A stretch of DNA of 64,000 nucleotides from Loripinus fragilis (GCA_964019695.1 OZ026531.1:6581701-6645700); one strand, 5' to 3'; shown: positions 26,401 to 41,400, counted from the stretch's first letter. Program-made: numbers and translations. Notes: generated from the letters alone by a model not told the origin.

Positions 26401-29400
26401 TTTCAAGGACTGAAAAAGTTATGAAAAATACTAATTTACATGTTAAAATTCTTCTTTGGAAATGCTTGACTGTTTTCCTAAAGAAATAAGTTTAAGAAAA
26501 TTAGTATAAAATTGTGGTGCCTTTATTCGGTGCAGCATATGCTGCACCAAATAAAGGCACCACAATTTTATACTAATTTAGGTCTCCAAAGACAGTTTTA
26601 AATCTTCCTGTAGATGGTAAAATTCAAGGACTTTTCAAGGCCTTTTTGCATTTTTCAAGGACTTTTCAAGACAGTCCTGTACATTCAAATACTTTTCAAG
26701 CCTGTGCGAACCCTTGTAAAACATTGTGGATCCTGATCTGATGGCTTCAATAGAAGCCAACTGATCTGGATATACAGTATTCCACAGGTTAGATAAACAA
26801 AAATTTTCAGCGTAAAATTGTTAATGTTTTCTTACCCATCAATTCTAACATATGTTTGGGTGCTCAAAAGAACCGTCTCATTGAGACGGTCTTTTGAGTA
26901 CCCACAACATTATGTTTTGGTTGAGAAATAAGAAAATTCAATTTTCGTTACGCACTCTTAACTAAAGTCCTGTGTTAGTAAAAATACTGGTTCAAACTTC
27001 TGCTGCATGTATTCAAATGCACTACAGACTAATTTCATCATGCAAACACTAGAAGCCCTGATCAAGTCTGATCTGGGTCTATATTGTTTGCAATATAAGG
27101 AACCAAAAGACATAAGCAGAAGAGAGAGCAGACAACAATTATTTGAGCATACTGGCATTTAATATTGCCGTCAAAAAATATCGTTTTCAGAAAATGATTC
27201 CTTTCCACAAAATTCACATATTCCATACCTTGTACGCTTTTTTTAATTTTTTTTTATTTTAAGGATGTACCTGCAAGTAAGGTTCCTGTATAACCAAGCA
27301 ACACAAACTTGCTTACTCTCAATTTAAGCCCATTAAAAGTCTCAAATTACTGCATTTAAACAAGAGCGTACAAAACATTTTCTTATTTCTCAGCCAAAGC
27401 ATATGTTGTGGGTACTCAAAAGAACCGTCTCAACGAGACAGATCTTTTGAGCATCAAAAACGTATGTTAAAAATGATGGGTAAGAAAATATTTACAATTT
27501 TACGATAAAAATATTTGTTTATCTAAACCTGTGTTTAAATGTTTATTCTATCAATGTTCATCAAATGAAAAGAAAAGTTAAAAAGTTTAGTCTTACTTTA
27601 AGAAAACCTCATAATCTGTTCATCACCAGTGAAGAAAACAATTAGAGAAATAAAGAAATGTTTGAATAGTTTATTTTTTAAAAACTGACCTATTCAATTA
27701 CAGGTCAGCAAATATGTAATATGATAGAGCAATGACATGCAGATATGGACAACTTTCACATGTTTAGATAAACAAACATTTTCAGCGTAAAACTCAATAT
27801 TTTCTTACCCATCAATTTTAAAATATGTTGTGGGTGCTCAAAAGAACCGTCTCATTGAGACGGTTCTTATTAGTACCCACAACATATGTTTTGGTTGAGA
27901 AATAAGAAAATTAAATATTTGTTTCGCACTCGTAACTCAAGTCCTGGAAGTTATTTCATATTACCATACAACTCTATATTACGTGGAAAATATGCATCAA
28001 AAACATTTCACTCCCTAGTCTTAAGTTGCTCCAAAAGGAGCCATAGGATATGAATGTCTTCAATTTCCATTTTGAGATTTTGCCAGAAGAACCTAAAAAT
28101 TCATTAATCAATTATTAATCAATAAGAGTGTTTTCATTCTTTGGTAATTGTAAGGTAGAAATTTGAGAAACTTATTAGAGATTTAAATGCAATTTGATAT
28201 ACAGTAAAACCAGTCTTGATTTTGTTTGATTTTGATTCTTTACGTCCCATCAACAATCTTTCAGTTAAAGAGGGACGGGTCTTTCTGAGTTGAACCAGTA
28301 CTAAACTAAGATAAATGTGTCTTGCTCAAGGACCACAAGGCAATGACGCCGGTGAGGCTTGAACCCACGGCCTCTCGGTCTCGAGTCAAGCACTCTACCA
28401 CTGAGCCACTGCGCTACCTAAAAAAACCTGTCTTGAACGGCCACTCAAAAATAGACAAAACAAAGATCTTAATGACAAATGGTAGCTTAATGAAGGTTGA
28501 AAGTATTGCAGAATGCTCCAATGGGAGCATTCTGCAACACTTTTGACCTGCATTAAGCAATAATCAGTCTTGAAAATCCATTTTTGTCTTCTTTTTGAGT
28601 GGCCGCTTAAGACAGGTTTTACTGTAGACTGTTGACAAAATTGACGAGTTGTCCATACTCAACAGTCTTATAATATCAAAAACTTTAAAAAGTACCTGCT
28701 TAAACAATGCCTCAAGAAAAAAATATGTTTTAAGGATTAATCTTCTTATTTCACAACCAAAAACATATGTCTAAATGAGATGGTTCAATTGAGAGCCCGA
28801 AACACATGTTTTAATTGATGGATGAAAAATAATCACATTTTTACACTAATAATATGGTGCAGTTTCATTATTGATATGACTTCATGTGTATGAAGAAGTT
28901 TGGATCTCAATCAGCTGTTTTCAAATGTAGAGAAATTATGCCCACAATGTGTTTATTTGATCAAGCTTATTCACCCATTAACTCTTTGCATGTTGGGTAA
29001 CTTTACATGCTTTTGTTGTCACATGCTGATTTTTTTAAATTAACTTTTTAAAAAAATTCTTTGAACACTATAAGAGTGTCAAAACTGTTTGCAAAGGTTA
29101 TCAGCAGATGACAATAGTCACCACAAGCAAGGAAAGAGTTACTTTATTTGAAGTCGCTTTAATTTCTTCTGCATTTTTACTCGAAAACTTGTATTGAGCA
29201 TGTCTATTTGACAAGCTGATCATGATAAGGCACATCAAATGGAGCATTGGCAATAAAAGTCCCTTTAACTTCTTCTGTATTTTTACTTGAAAACTTGCGC
29301 ATGTCTATTTGACTAGCAACAGCATTGGGATAAAAGTCCCTTTAACTTATTCGGTATTTTAACTCAAAAACTTGAGCATGTCTATCATGATAAGGCACAT

Positions 29401-32400
29401 CAAATGTGGTAAAAATATGTGACACGAAAATTCTGTCTCTTTATTAGTTGATACTCAGATGCATCTTTTGTGCTGGTTCGGAGGTTATAAACTTGTTATA
29501 TGCCCAACTCAACTCAGCATGTCAAATAATTTCATGCTCATAAATAATTTCATACTCATAAATGTTGTTGGCATTTTAACATTATCAGCATGATAAATAG
29601 AACATCATTCTGAGAGTCTGAAAGCAAGAAACGTCTTTATTGCTCAGCATTTTAGTTTAATGAGCTGTTTAAACTTCATGCTCAGTTGAGTTGAGCATTA
29701 AAAAAGTTTTATAATCTCAAGTCTTGACAATTAGATAGGTATACATAAACCATGCTAGATACTTACCGTCACCCAGAACTTATGACTTGCGGCTAATCTT
29801 TGGTCAGTACCAAGGGAGGCAACCCCATTATTATTTTCAATATCGTCCGACTCTGCGGATGAAGATATGTCACATTCTATCTCCGCTAAGATTCTGTCCA
29901 TTGCGGCGATACTTTGGTTGATTTCTGTCAACTGTTAGTGAAGGATTAATAAGCAAAGAGAGATTATCCACAACCAGGGGAGGTAATTAATGCCCACTTC
30001 CTGTTCCTGTGAAGTTTTGGTCAGGTTTTTGTCAGGCTTTTGTGGCTTCTAATCTTTTAAAGAAGTCAAAAATATTAAGGCCAGAATTTTTATATTTAAG
30101 AAAAAGATCAGCTCCAGCAGTGAATTGTTGAGTAATAATTCACTGTTTGGCGGTCAGTTGTGAAGAAGATCAAATCACGAGCGCGCAGCGCGAGTGATTT
30201 ATCTCGTACAACTGACCGACAAACAGTGAATTATTACTCAACAATTCACGCCATGGTGCTGATCTATTTCGATTCTAACACACAATAAACGACGAAAACA
30301 CATTCGAAGTCTTCAGCTTCTTCCAACTTTCCGCCATTGCACTGAAGAACTCCCGCCAATACTTAGACTACGTCGCATACGTTTACATGTAATTGTAACG
30401 TCTTTCAAGCGTAAAAACGACGTTACACCGTCTAACGCCATGACTGACGTCATTTTCCAGTCACACACTTTAGCAGTGAATTATTGTCCGATATATCACC
30501 GTTTGTTACCGTTGGCTATATAGGCGAGGTGTGTTAGAATAGTTGATTTACGAACCCTCCTACTGTAATTTTCCGGAAAGTAGGAAAAAAATAAAATTTA
30601 ATTTCTAAAAAAATTTTTTTATTTTATCCGCCGACTCTAAATATTATTTGTTTTGTTGAAAAAAATAAAATATTTTTGAGGCTCTGTCTGTATTTTTCTG
30701 GATATATTAATAAAAAAAAAAGAGCTTTTTTATTTATTTATTTTCGTCCCCCTGACCCTTAATCTGAAAAAAAATTCCCCCGTAAATCAACTAAAAAAAA
30801 AAATTCTGGCCTAATCATAATTTTGGAATTGCGTATGATTTTACAAATTTGTAAAATTAGCTAAATTGAAGGTCATATACACCTGTTCAAACACCTGTAC
30901 CATCTAGTGTAACAGGTCTCTATACACATGTCCATCTGATACCAATCAAACAGGGCTCTATCTGGATTAACACTGTTTAAAAAAACAGGATGAATTTGGG
31001 CTAAGGATGGCTCGGACCCAGTATACACGGACTGGTAAATGACATACAGGTAAATGTATATATTGGAAATTACTAGGGATGAGAATAGTCAGCCATTCTG
31101 AATCAGGAAAATCTGTCGGTCAAGTCCTGATTGCAGCCAAACAGATTTTTATATCACTTATGAAACACTTAAATTCATGATATAACAAGAAAAAGCAGTC
31201 AGTTTAGGCGTATTATGTGGTAAACATTCAATTAATCATGTTAAAACTAAATTTCATCCAAGATAACATTGACATAATATAAATCATATGCAAGTGCTAA
31301 ATCAGGAAATCCTGAACAATCCTGAACTTTCCCATCCCTGAATTACGTTGTCGAGGCTGAGCTTTCGAAACTGACGTATGTTGAAGATTAAATAATCATA
31401 TCTCCATTATTACTCTGCATATCTACGATATTTCTTCAAAAAGCAATGGTTCAATATGTTATCTTTAAGACTGTGTTATTATATTTATTGAAAGTTTATC
31501 TGTCTTTATGAAAATCATCAAGAAACCAAGGTACCCTTTTCAACTATTTTTGGCACTTTTAGCCAAAAATCGCTAGAAATCAACCTTAAAAGATGATAAA
31601 ACTTCAACTTTATTTACTGTAACTTGTAATACTTTAACTTTGCATACCGGGAATAACTTCGTATAATCTCGTATATGTTCAGAATCAATTTAATAGGCTG
31701 TAGTTCTTTGAAATAGCGCTAAAACAAAGCCTTGATAACATAACTTTGTATTTCGTCAGTGACAAGTCCCTTTATACTGGGTCCGATGGATGGTAAGGGT
31801 CATAAGATGACACTGGAAAAAGCAATATTTTGCAATTGTGGAGTCAAGGAGAAAATATTTGAAGAGACTAGCACTCTAAAAAGCATTTCTAAACTGGCTG
31901 GAAAAATTACTTTTTTCCCGTTTCTTGACAAGATGCTGGAAGTAGGCACTAACAAGAGGAAACAAGAGGAAACAGTGTGAGCTACAATAAAACCTGTCCA
32001 AAATGGCCACTCAAAAATAGACAAAATAAAGAGCTTAAAGGCAAATGGTAGCTTAATGAAGGTCATAAGTATTGCAGAATGCTCCTTTTTGCTCTCTTGG
32101 AGCATTCTGCAATACTTATGACCTTCATTATCGGGATTATCCGTTTTTAAAACCATTTTTGGTCTTCTTTTTGAGTAGCCGCTTAAGACAGGTTTTACTG
32201 TATATGAAAACCAACAAGTCCATTTGTAAGCAGTAAAGAGCCTAACTAGCATGTGAAAAATATTTTTTACTGTAAATGGCTTTAGAATTATAGGAAAGTC
32301 ATTTTTCTTCAATCACAACAAATTTTGTGTTGCTCATTGAAAGCAACTCATATTGAAATGCTTTCCAAAGAGTACTCACAACCTACATTTTTATTGATAA

Positions 32401-35400
32401 TTCAGAAAAATAGCAATTAGCATACCCCCAATCCCTCTATCTCTAGGCATGGTACAGTCTTTTTTATGTTTTTGATATTTCTAATGAAAGAGTCATTGTT
32501 GGCCCCCGACCTGTACGATAGTCATCCCAATTATCACAATTCTTTCACTTCTTGCTGAGGTGTACAATAACAAAATTGAACTAGAATTGTTTTTCTACGA
32601 AAAAACAGATGTCTCCCCCCTTTTGATGTCAAAAGCATCAGTCATTAAATACAATTACAAACAGAAACATTAAATACAATTTCTAACCAAAATTCTAGTC
32701 ATTTCATACAGACAATTAGCTCATATCTAGTAAAGATATCTGTCAATGTAGTTAACTATTACACAATCATAACCTGGTATAAAATAGTCATAGATAATTG
32801 TTTTTGTGATGGATAAAGTTCCAAGGGAAATAACTCAAAGAGTATAAATGACAGAGTTACTATTCTTGAACTCTGCACGTCACCTCAGGTTGGTTGAAAC
32901 TTGTATAAAGTTTCGTGAATATAGCTTAAGCGGTTTTCAAGTTATAGAGCGGACACGGTTTTTGTGATGGACAAAGTTCCAAGGAAAATAACTCAAAAAG
33001 TATAAAAGGCAGAGTTACCATTCTTGCACTCTGCACGTCATCTCATGCTGATTGATATTTGTATAAAGTTTCGTGAATATAGCTAAAGTGGTTTTCAAGT
33101 TCTAGAGAGGACACGATTTTTGTGATGCTCAAAGTTCAAAGGGATATAACTCAAAAAGTATAAAAGGCAGAGTTACCATTCTTGCACTCTGCACGTCATC
33201 TCATGCTGATTGATATTTGTATAAAGTTTCGTGAATATAGCTTGAGTGGTTTTCAATTTATAAAGCGGACATGATTTTTGGGATGCACAAAGTTCAAAGG
33301 GAACTAACTCAAAAATTACAAAAGGCAGAGTTACCATTCTTGCACTCTGCACGTTATCTTATGCTGATTGATATTTGTATAAAGTTTCGTGAATATAGCT
33401 TAAGTGGTTTTCAAGTTATAGAGCGGACACGATTTTTGTGATGCACAAAGTTGAAAGGGAAATAACTCAAAAAATATAAAAGGCAGAGTTACCATTCTTG
33501 CACTCTGCACGTCATCTCATGCTGATTGATATTTGTATAAAGTTTAATGAATAGAGCTTACGCGGTTTTTAAGTTACAGAGCGGACACGATTTGTGACAG
33601 ACAGACAGACGGACAGACAGACAGACAGACGGACGCCCGGGGAAAAACAATATGTCTCTCGACCCTATAGGGGGGAGACATAATCAGCAGAAAGAGGAGA
33701 ATGATTGAGAAATTATTGCATGATCAATCTCCACGAAAGTATGGGACCAGGCCTGGATCGAACTTATGACCCCTGGATCTGCAGTTGGACTCGCTAACGA
33801 CTGCGCTACAGGGCCAGGAAATTTTGTTTGAAATCACTTTAAAATGTTATTTTGTAACTTTTTGCATAGTTTTCTATTACTAATAGATTATCTACATGGG
33901 TTATTTGCAACATTGTGCATAGACCTAGGTAATTGGTTTTTGCCTACATTTTCAACAATATGATTAACTACTGAACTGTGAAATAAATGCTAGATATATA
34001 GAGGAACTTACATGAGTGCTCACGTTTTATTGAATTTATTAAACGAACTGGGGAAAAGAGATAAAATGCGAGGCTTGCCTAGCATTTCATCTTTTTTCCG
34101 CAACAAGTTTAATAAATTTAATAATACAGGAGTACGCATGCTAGATTCTATTTATCATATGACATTAATATTATTTTGAATTCATATTTTCGGCGAATAA
34201 AACGTTATGGTTTTGCCATATGTGTGACATTAAAAGCGTCATTTCATAATGTTTCCCGAAAATCTATAAACCACTAGAGGTTTATCGATTTTAATGCATG
34301 GCATTATTTCACTCCCAGAGGTGACATCATATGATAAAGTCTGATATTTGGGGTAACTATATAATGTTGATGAAATGATGACACGTTAACATAAAACAGA
34401 ATATCAAAGCCACATAAACTTAAAATTTAAAATGAATTATTCAACATAGATTGAAAATGGCAATTGACTTATCAAGATTTTTTGTAATTTAAATTATCAT
34501 GGTTTAGACCTTGGAAAAAAAACATGATTAAAACTAGAAACTTCTAACTATTCAAAGACATTACTTATTAGAAATGAGATAGGTTAGAAAAGGGTTTGTG
34601 GTTAGTAATCCTTCATCCATTTAGGTAAGCCAAAAGTTATTTCCCCTGATAATTTATCCCTAACACCTTAATAGGAAAGTGTGGCCCACCACCAAACACA
34701 GAGATACACAATACACCATAAGAGAGCCTGTTTACGCCATATGTTACGGTAAATGTTCTAAAGTTTCTAACCTAGTTGGTTACCAAAAAGGTCTTAGACA
34801 AACAGCGCAGACCCAGATCAGACTGCTTCTTCACCCAGATCAGACACTTCTGATCAGGGTCTTCCCTGTTTGCTATTCTGACAAACATTTTGTGAATTTC
34901 AGGCCTGAAAACTAACATTTTATTTTAGAACAGAGAGATAAAAAGTGTTCAAAATTTGAGAACATTTACCGTGACAGCATAAGCACAGATAAACCTGCAC
35001 ATTCAAACAATAATATTACTGATCTATGTACTGTGCTGATTATAGGTTTAATATAGACAAAAATTTTCAGCGAAAATTGTCAATATTTTCTTACCCATCA
35101 TTTTAAATGTATGTTTTGGGTGCTCAAAAGAACCGTCTCAATGAGACGGTTCTTTTGAGTACCCACAACATATGTTTCGGTTGAGAAATAAGAATAATTA
35201 TTTTTCTGTTACACACTCTTAACGAAAGGCCTGGTACTGATTCAGTAATATCATTGTTTGGTGTCTAGATAGTTTAATATCTGAACTTGCTTTATCTAAA
35301 ATTGAAAGATTCTAGCTAGTCTCTGTAGCTGAGCAGGCCAGTTTGTGTCTTACCCAACCACAAACACCACAATGACAGGTTTTCTCATATGGTGACTTAT

Positions 35401-38400
35401 CTGTTAGGTTCGAGGTATGTTAGCTTCTAGTTCTATTCTTAGCACAAGATTTGTAAAAAATGGAATTTACATTTAAATACGGGAATTTTAAATCAGGATC
35501 AGAAAAGTTTTCTGGGTGAAACGCCAATTTGCCAGGACCTGTAATTGGAAAATTTAGTCCCTAGCTATCACTCTATAACAAGGTCATAAGTACTTTTCAG
35601 AATTTCAACTTTTGGCTAAAACAAAAGGTAGACAATATGCCAGCTCAATCTACAGCCGAAATTTCACTGGTAAACTTCTACTGATGCCCTTGGTCATTCT
35701 CACTATGTTTTATCCTGAAAATTTAATCTGCTTTTTTAAGTTTGCTGCATATATTCTAAGGAAGCAGTCTGGTCTGGGTCCATATTGTTTGCAATGTACT
35801 TTCTAGGAACATATGCAGATGAGAGGGGAGACAACAAAAGTTGCCACTGGAAGGAAAAACAGTTAAATGTAAATTCCACATTTTAACCCATGTATAAGCG
35901 GAATGGAATTTCCCACTGATATCAATTGGAACAGTCCATTTCTGTTTTAAGGGATATTGGGTGGTATTTTATTCAAATTTTAATAGAACATTCTGCAAGC
36001 AAACAGTGTAGACCCTAATCAGACGCCCCGTTCTGCGGCGTCTGGTGTGGGTCTGCACTATTTGCCTATGTCCCACAAAAAGGACCCTAGGCTTATATGG
36101 GTTAAGCTTGAGTTTGTTCTAGCTTTTCTAATATATTAAGGAAACTTTACCTTACTTACACAATGCAGATCCACATCAGAATGGCCCAGAAGCAATCTGA
36201 TTTGTGTCTGCACTGTTTAAACACATATAAAATTTACACCAAACAACATTTGGAAAGTTTTATCATACTAGGGTTAAGAAACTACTTCACCCCCACCATC
36301 TAGCTTTAACACCTAAAATACACCATAACTGTGTGAATTACCTCTTTCGTTGATGATAGCATATCCTCCGCTATTTGAGAAACACTATCTTTCGTCATTG
36401 AGACTTTCTGACTAATATTTGATAGGTTTTGCTCGTCTTTGGTCGTTGATGGCGATGTCTTTCTCGTTGCAGAGAGAGATTTCCGTGATGATGGCAGGTA
36501 TGGCAGTCTCGGGATCAGGGGAGGTGATTCAGGCCGTTCTGGTTCCGGTTCTTGTGTTGAGATTTTCTTTGAAGGGGCTGGAGCTGACTCAGTTTCTAAA
36601 AATGCAATATGATTAATATTTTCATTTATTTTATACCTATAAATGATACAACTTTTGAACTATTGGTTTTCTGGCCATCTGATACAGAAAGCCGGACCAA
36701 CAAACTGAGGTTTTCTGATTCTGTAAAACTGTTCTTTAAAACAATGCTAACGTCAGTTACCTGCTTTTTGCGACGACGGTATGCACACGGAACCAGAGAC
36801 AGAAAACATGATGACATAACTTCAAGAAAAGAAACGTAAATAGACACACATTTCCCCAATTTTTCCGGATTAAAGACCAAAACAATTTATAAAATCAGAA
36901 TGTCAGAAAATGGTATATAATAAACATATTATTATCAAAGTAACTTGATCTAGTGTACGTTATCACGTCTCATGGAGGAGGTCATACCATGGGATCACCT
37001 TCACGACTCGGGTGATCAGATGGTATGACCTCATCCACTCAACATGTACCTCCAAAATTTATAATGTGCAGTACTACATTCAGTGGCGGATCCTGAGGGG
37101 GTTCAGGTGCATCACTTGAGCCCCCCCTCCCTGCCCCCTGCTTTTAAATATGGGATATTTTAGAAAAATGAGATAAAATCAGCAAAGCAAACCCCACCCA
37201 CACCTTAGACTTATGAAGCCCTTTTAAGAAATCCTGGATCCGCCCCTGACATTCTTGTATAGAATTTATCTATTCCACCAGCTGTTGGAAGCCATTGCCA
37301 AATGAATGAAAATCTATGTTCAAATAATGAGATTCGTGTACTGTTTGGGTTCTGTTTGTTTGATTGCAATAACACTCGCCAGGTCCCTTGGCAGATGTTT
37401 GAATACTTTGCGTAACGGCTTTGTCTAATCAAATAGCTCTCTCACAACCCAGCAAGTGTTAATGCATGAAAAAACAAGGGGTTACTATATTAATGTTTGG
37501 GATCACACATGTTTGTTTCACTGCAATGACACTCGCCAGGTCCCTTGGGACAAAGGTCCAGATAATGAAAGTTTGCGCACCTAAAATTGCATTTATTTAC
37601 TTACCCATCAATTAAAACATGTTTTGGGTGCTCAAAAGCATCATCCCATTGAGCAGATTCTTTTGAGTACCCACAACATGTTTTGGTTGAGAAATATGAA
37701 AAATAATTTTCCAGTATGCACTCTTATCTGGAGGCCTTTGAATACTCTGCCAAGTGGCTTTGTCTAATCAAATGGCTCCCTCAGGACCCAGCAAGTGTTA
37801 ATGCATGAAAAAACGTGGGGTCCCTATATTTATATCTGAATGCAATGTGACTTTTGCTTTAGTGGGTGTTTTGTTTGATTTGATTCTTTACGTCCCAGTC
37901 AACATTTTTTCAGCCATGTGGGGTCTTCCTTGGTTGAACCAGTACTTAGCAGGGATTAATGTGTCTTGCTCAAGGACAGAACGCAGTGCCTGCCATGAGG
38001 CCTGAACCCGCAACCCCTCGATCTCGAGTCAAGCACTTTACCACTGAGTCACTGAGGCTCCCTTTTGTGGGCGTGTGTTTTGTGTTGTTGTTGTTGGGTT
38101 TTATTTAAACTTTTTTAAAAGAATCTAACAAGGCCCTCAAAATAAGAGTTTTTAAGAGATGCTAATAAACAAATGGCAAATAAATCCTGAATTCAAAACC
38201 AATTCTTTGTTTTGTTTTATTTGATTCTTTACATCCCAGTCAAAAATCTTTCAGTTATATTGGGACTGGTCTACCTGGGTTGAACCAGTACTAAGCAAGG
38301 ACTAATGTGTCTTGCTCAAGGACACAACGCAGTGCCGGCAATGAGGCCTGAACGGGCAACCCTTCGATCTCGAGTCAAGCACTTTACCACTGAGCCGCTG

Positions 38401-41400
38401 CACTCCCTTTTGTGGATTTGTATTTTGTGTTGTTTTTTTTTTTTAGACTAAATTAACAGAATCTAACAAGGCCCTCAAAATAAGATTTTTTTAAGAGATG
38501 CTAATAAACATTGTAGCGATGCCTATTATTATTGTATATATGTATATAGATATTTATAGAGGGCCTCAAGGTAGAATAGCTTATGTGCTAATTGTGAAAC
38601 CCTCTCAAAATAATATATAAATAAATAAATAAAAAAAACGGCAAATAAATCCTGAATTCAAAACCACTTCTTTTACCTGGTTTATTTTTAGGTTCCACAA
38701 TGAGTTGAGCAGAAGACCTAACTTCCCCAGCAATGTTCTTGGCAAGAACTGAATATTCCGCATCTTCATCCATACTAGCTGTCTCAATAGCTAAGAGGTA
38801 GTCTCGGTTTCCAAACTTTTCTGCAAGGAAAGAAATTTGTTTTTTGTTTGTTTGATTTGATTCTTTACTTCCAATCAACAATCTTTCAGTTAAACAGAGA
38901 CGGGTCTTCCTGGGTTAAACCAGTACTAAGCTACGATAAATCAGTCTTGCTCAAGGACCACAACACAGTGACCCCCGTGAGGGTTGAACCCGCGGCCCCT
39001 CAAGTCTAGAGTCAAGCACTCTACCACTGAGCCACTGGGCTCCCTTCAATGAAAGAAATGTGACGTGTACTACTGTAATAGTGAAACCTGTGTAAAACGG
39101 CCACTCTCAAAAAAAACAAAAATTGGTTTTCAATACCAATTATCGCTTAATGCAGGCCAAAAGTATTGCAGAATGCTCCTCTTGGAGCATTCTGCAATAC
39201 TTTCGACCTTCATTAAGCTACCATTTGTCATTAAGAGCTTTATTTTGTCTATTTTGGAGTGGCCGTTTTACACAGGTTTTACTGTTAAGATAAGCACATT
39301 TTTGAGCGTAAAATGTAAATATTTTCTTACCCATCAGTTTTAAGATAATTTTTGGGTGCTCAAAAGAACTGTCTCAATGAGAAGGTTCTTTTGAGTACCC
39401 ACAACATATGTTTTGGTTGAGAAATAAGAAAAATATTTTTGTTACACACTCTTAACTAAAGGCTTGATTATTTTTTAAATATTTTTTGGAAGAACTGAAT
39501 ATTCCGCATCTTCTTCCATACTAGCAGTCTCGAGAGCTAAGGGGTAGTCTTGGTTTCCAAACTTTTCTGCAAGGAAAGAAATATGACGTGCACTATTGTG
39601 AATTATCACCTGCTAAGATAAACAAACTTTTTGAGCGTAAAATTGTAAATATTTTCTTACAAATCAGTTTTAAGCACTGGCACTTGAGTCCCAAACCTCA
39701 ATTTATAAGTTGAAAGCACCATCACAATATCAACGAAGCTCAAAATGCATGAAAACATCGAAAAAAATCAATTCTATAAAGATAGTGTTCATTTCTATAA
39801 GTATAAATAGAGACATGATCTTGAAGTGGAAACTGTTCGGACGGATCAACTCCCCCTCAAACGTATTAGTTTTTCTTCAACCCCACTGTCGTTCGATAGT
39901 AAAGTGATTACTCTATCTAGGGATATAGTCCATAAGTTGAAAAACTCATCTTTGCAGGAAGAAAGTAGACAGTTTACATTTTTCTCGCATTCAGACATCA
40001 TTCGACAACTTCCGCTTTCTGTTACTTTCATTTTCGTGTTTTCTTACGGATAATCTGATTGGCAGAAATGCTTTGCGTCATCTTCCCGCTTTCCAAAACC
40101 CCTGCTCAATTGAACCGTGAAAATGATGCAATGTGATTTGCCCAATCAGATAATCCGTAAGAAAACACAAAAACGAAAGATTGGAACATTGGAACTTTAC
40201 ACTACCATACAAGTCAACTGTACTTTCCTGATGAACAGTTAAACTGGCAACTGACCATCCTTGCTCCATGTGACTTGGTTGAAAATAAACTTTGACCTTA
40301 GTCTGATCTTCAGAAACTCAAATGTAAATTCACTGAACTTACCTAATGAACAGTTGAGCTGGCTGCTTAGCAACTGACCGTCCTTGTACCATGTGACCCT
40401 TGGTTGAGGATAACCTTTGACCTTACATCTAAACTTAACACTCTGACCTTCGAATTTACTGAACTTACCTAATGAACAGTTGAGCTGGCTGCTTAGCAAC
40501 TGGCCATCCTTGTACCATGTGACTTGGTTGAGAATAAACTTTGACCTTATGTCTGACCTTCAGAAACTCTGACGTTAAGTTTACTGAACTTACCTAATGA
40601 ATAGTTGAGCTGGCTGCCTAGCAACTGACCATCCTTGTACCATGTGACCCTTGGTTGAGGATAACCTTTGACCTTAAATCTAGACTTTGCACTCTGACCT
40701 TCAAAAACTCTGACTTGAATTTACTGAACTTACCTAATGAACAATTGAGCTGGCTGCTTAGCAACTGACCATCCTTGTACCATGTGACTCTTGGTTGAGG
40801 ATAACCTTTGACCTTACATCTGAACTTTACACTCTGACCTTCAGAAACTTCCACATCTGTTAAAGTCTTCAGAAACTCGGGTGTTTTCAGCTCTTGTGTA
40901 TTTTCTGAAAAAAAAAAAAAGTAAAATTTTTCAATATAAAATGAATATAAAATGCTGAATATGATAATGATTCATTTTTTCTTTGAGAATTTCTAGCCAT
41001 TTTTAACGCAGTCACCATAACATTGACACGATTCCCACAGAAATTAAAAAACACAATTCCATGATTTTCCATGACCACAATGTAATTTCCATGACTATTT
41101 TTAAAATGCATGGCCTCCAACCTCCCCTTTTAGCGGTAACTTCACCACACTGAACATAAATGTGGAATGCAGCAACAGTAATGTATTTAAGTAAGCATGC
41201 TTGTAGACTATGCATGCATATTGAAATAATTAAAACTGGAAACCACCAGTAGCCAGAAAACTAGCTGTCAGACGCACAAATTTTGTGTGGTTGACAGCTA
41301 GTTTTCTGGCTACTGGTGGTTTCGTCAAATTATTTCGCAAAATTCAATGAATTTTCCATGATTTATCAGTTTTTTTCAAATTCCATGATTTTTCCATGCA

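Larger units (their letters stand above)
38063..38680. repeat. Tandem duplication (SINE plus 140 bases) beside Ig exon 7
   Basis: The stretch CTAACAAGGCCCTCAAAATA to CCTGAATTCAAAACCA occurs at 38125-38200 and 38462-38668, each following an S1 SINE. Copy 2 has an extra ~120 bases at 38512-38631. Confidence 0.8.

Noticed and set aside
31800..32312. 170-codon minus-strand open frame
   Set aside because: It runs through an F2 MITE palindrome and has no family motif; several similar frames in the window come from the same repeats.
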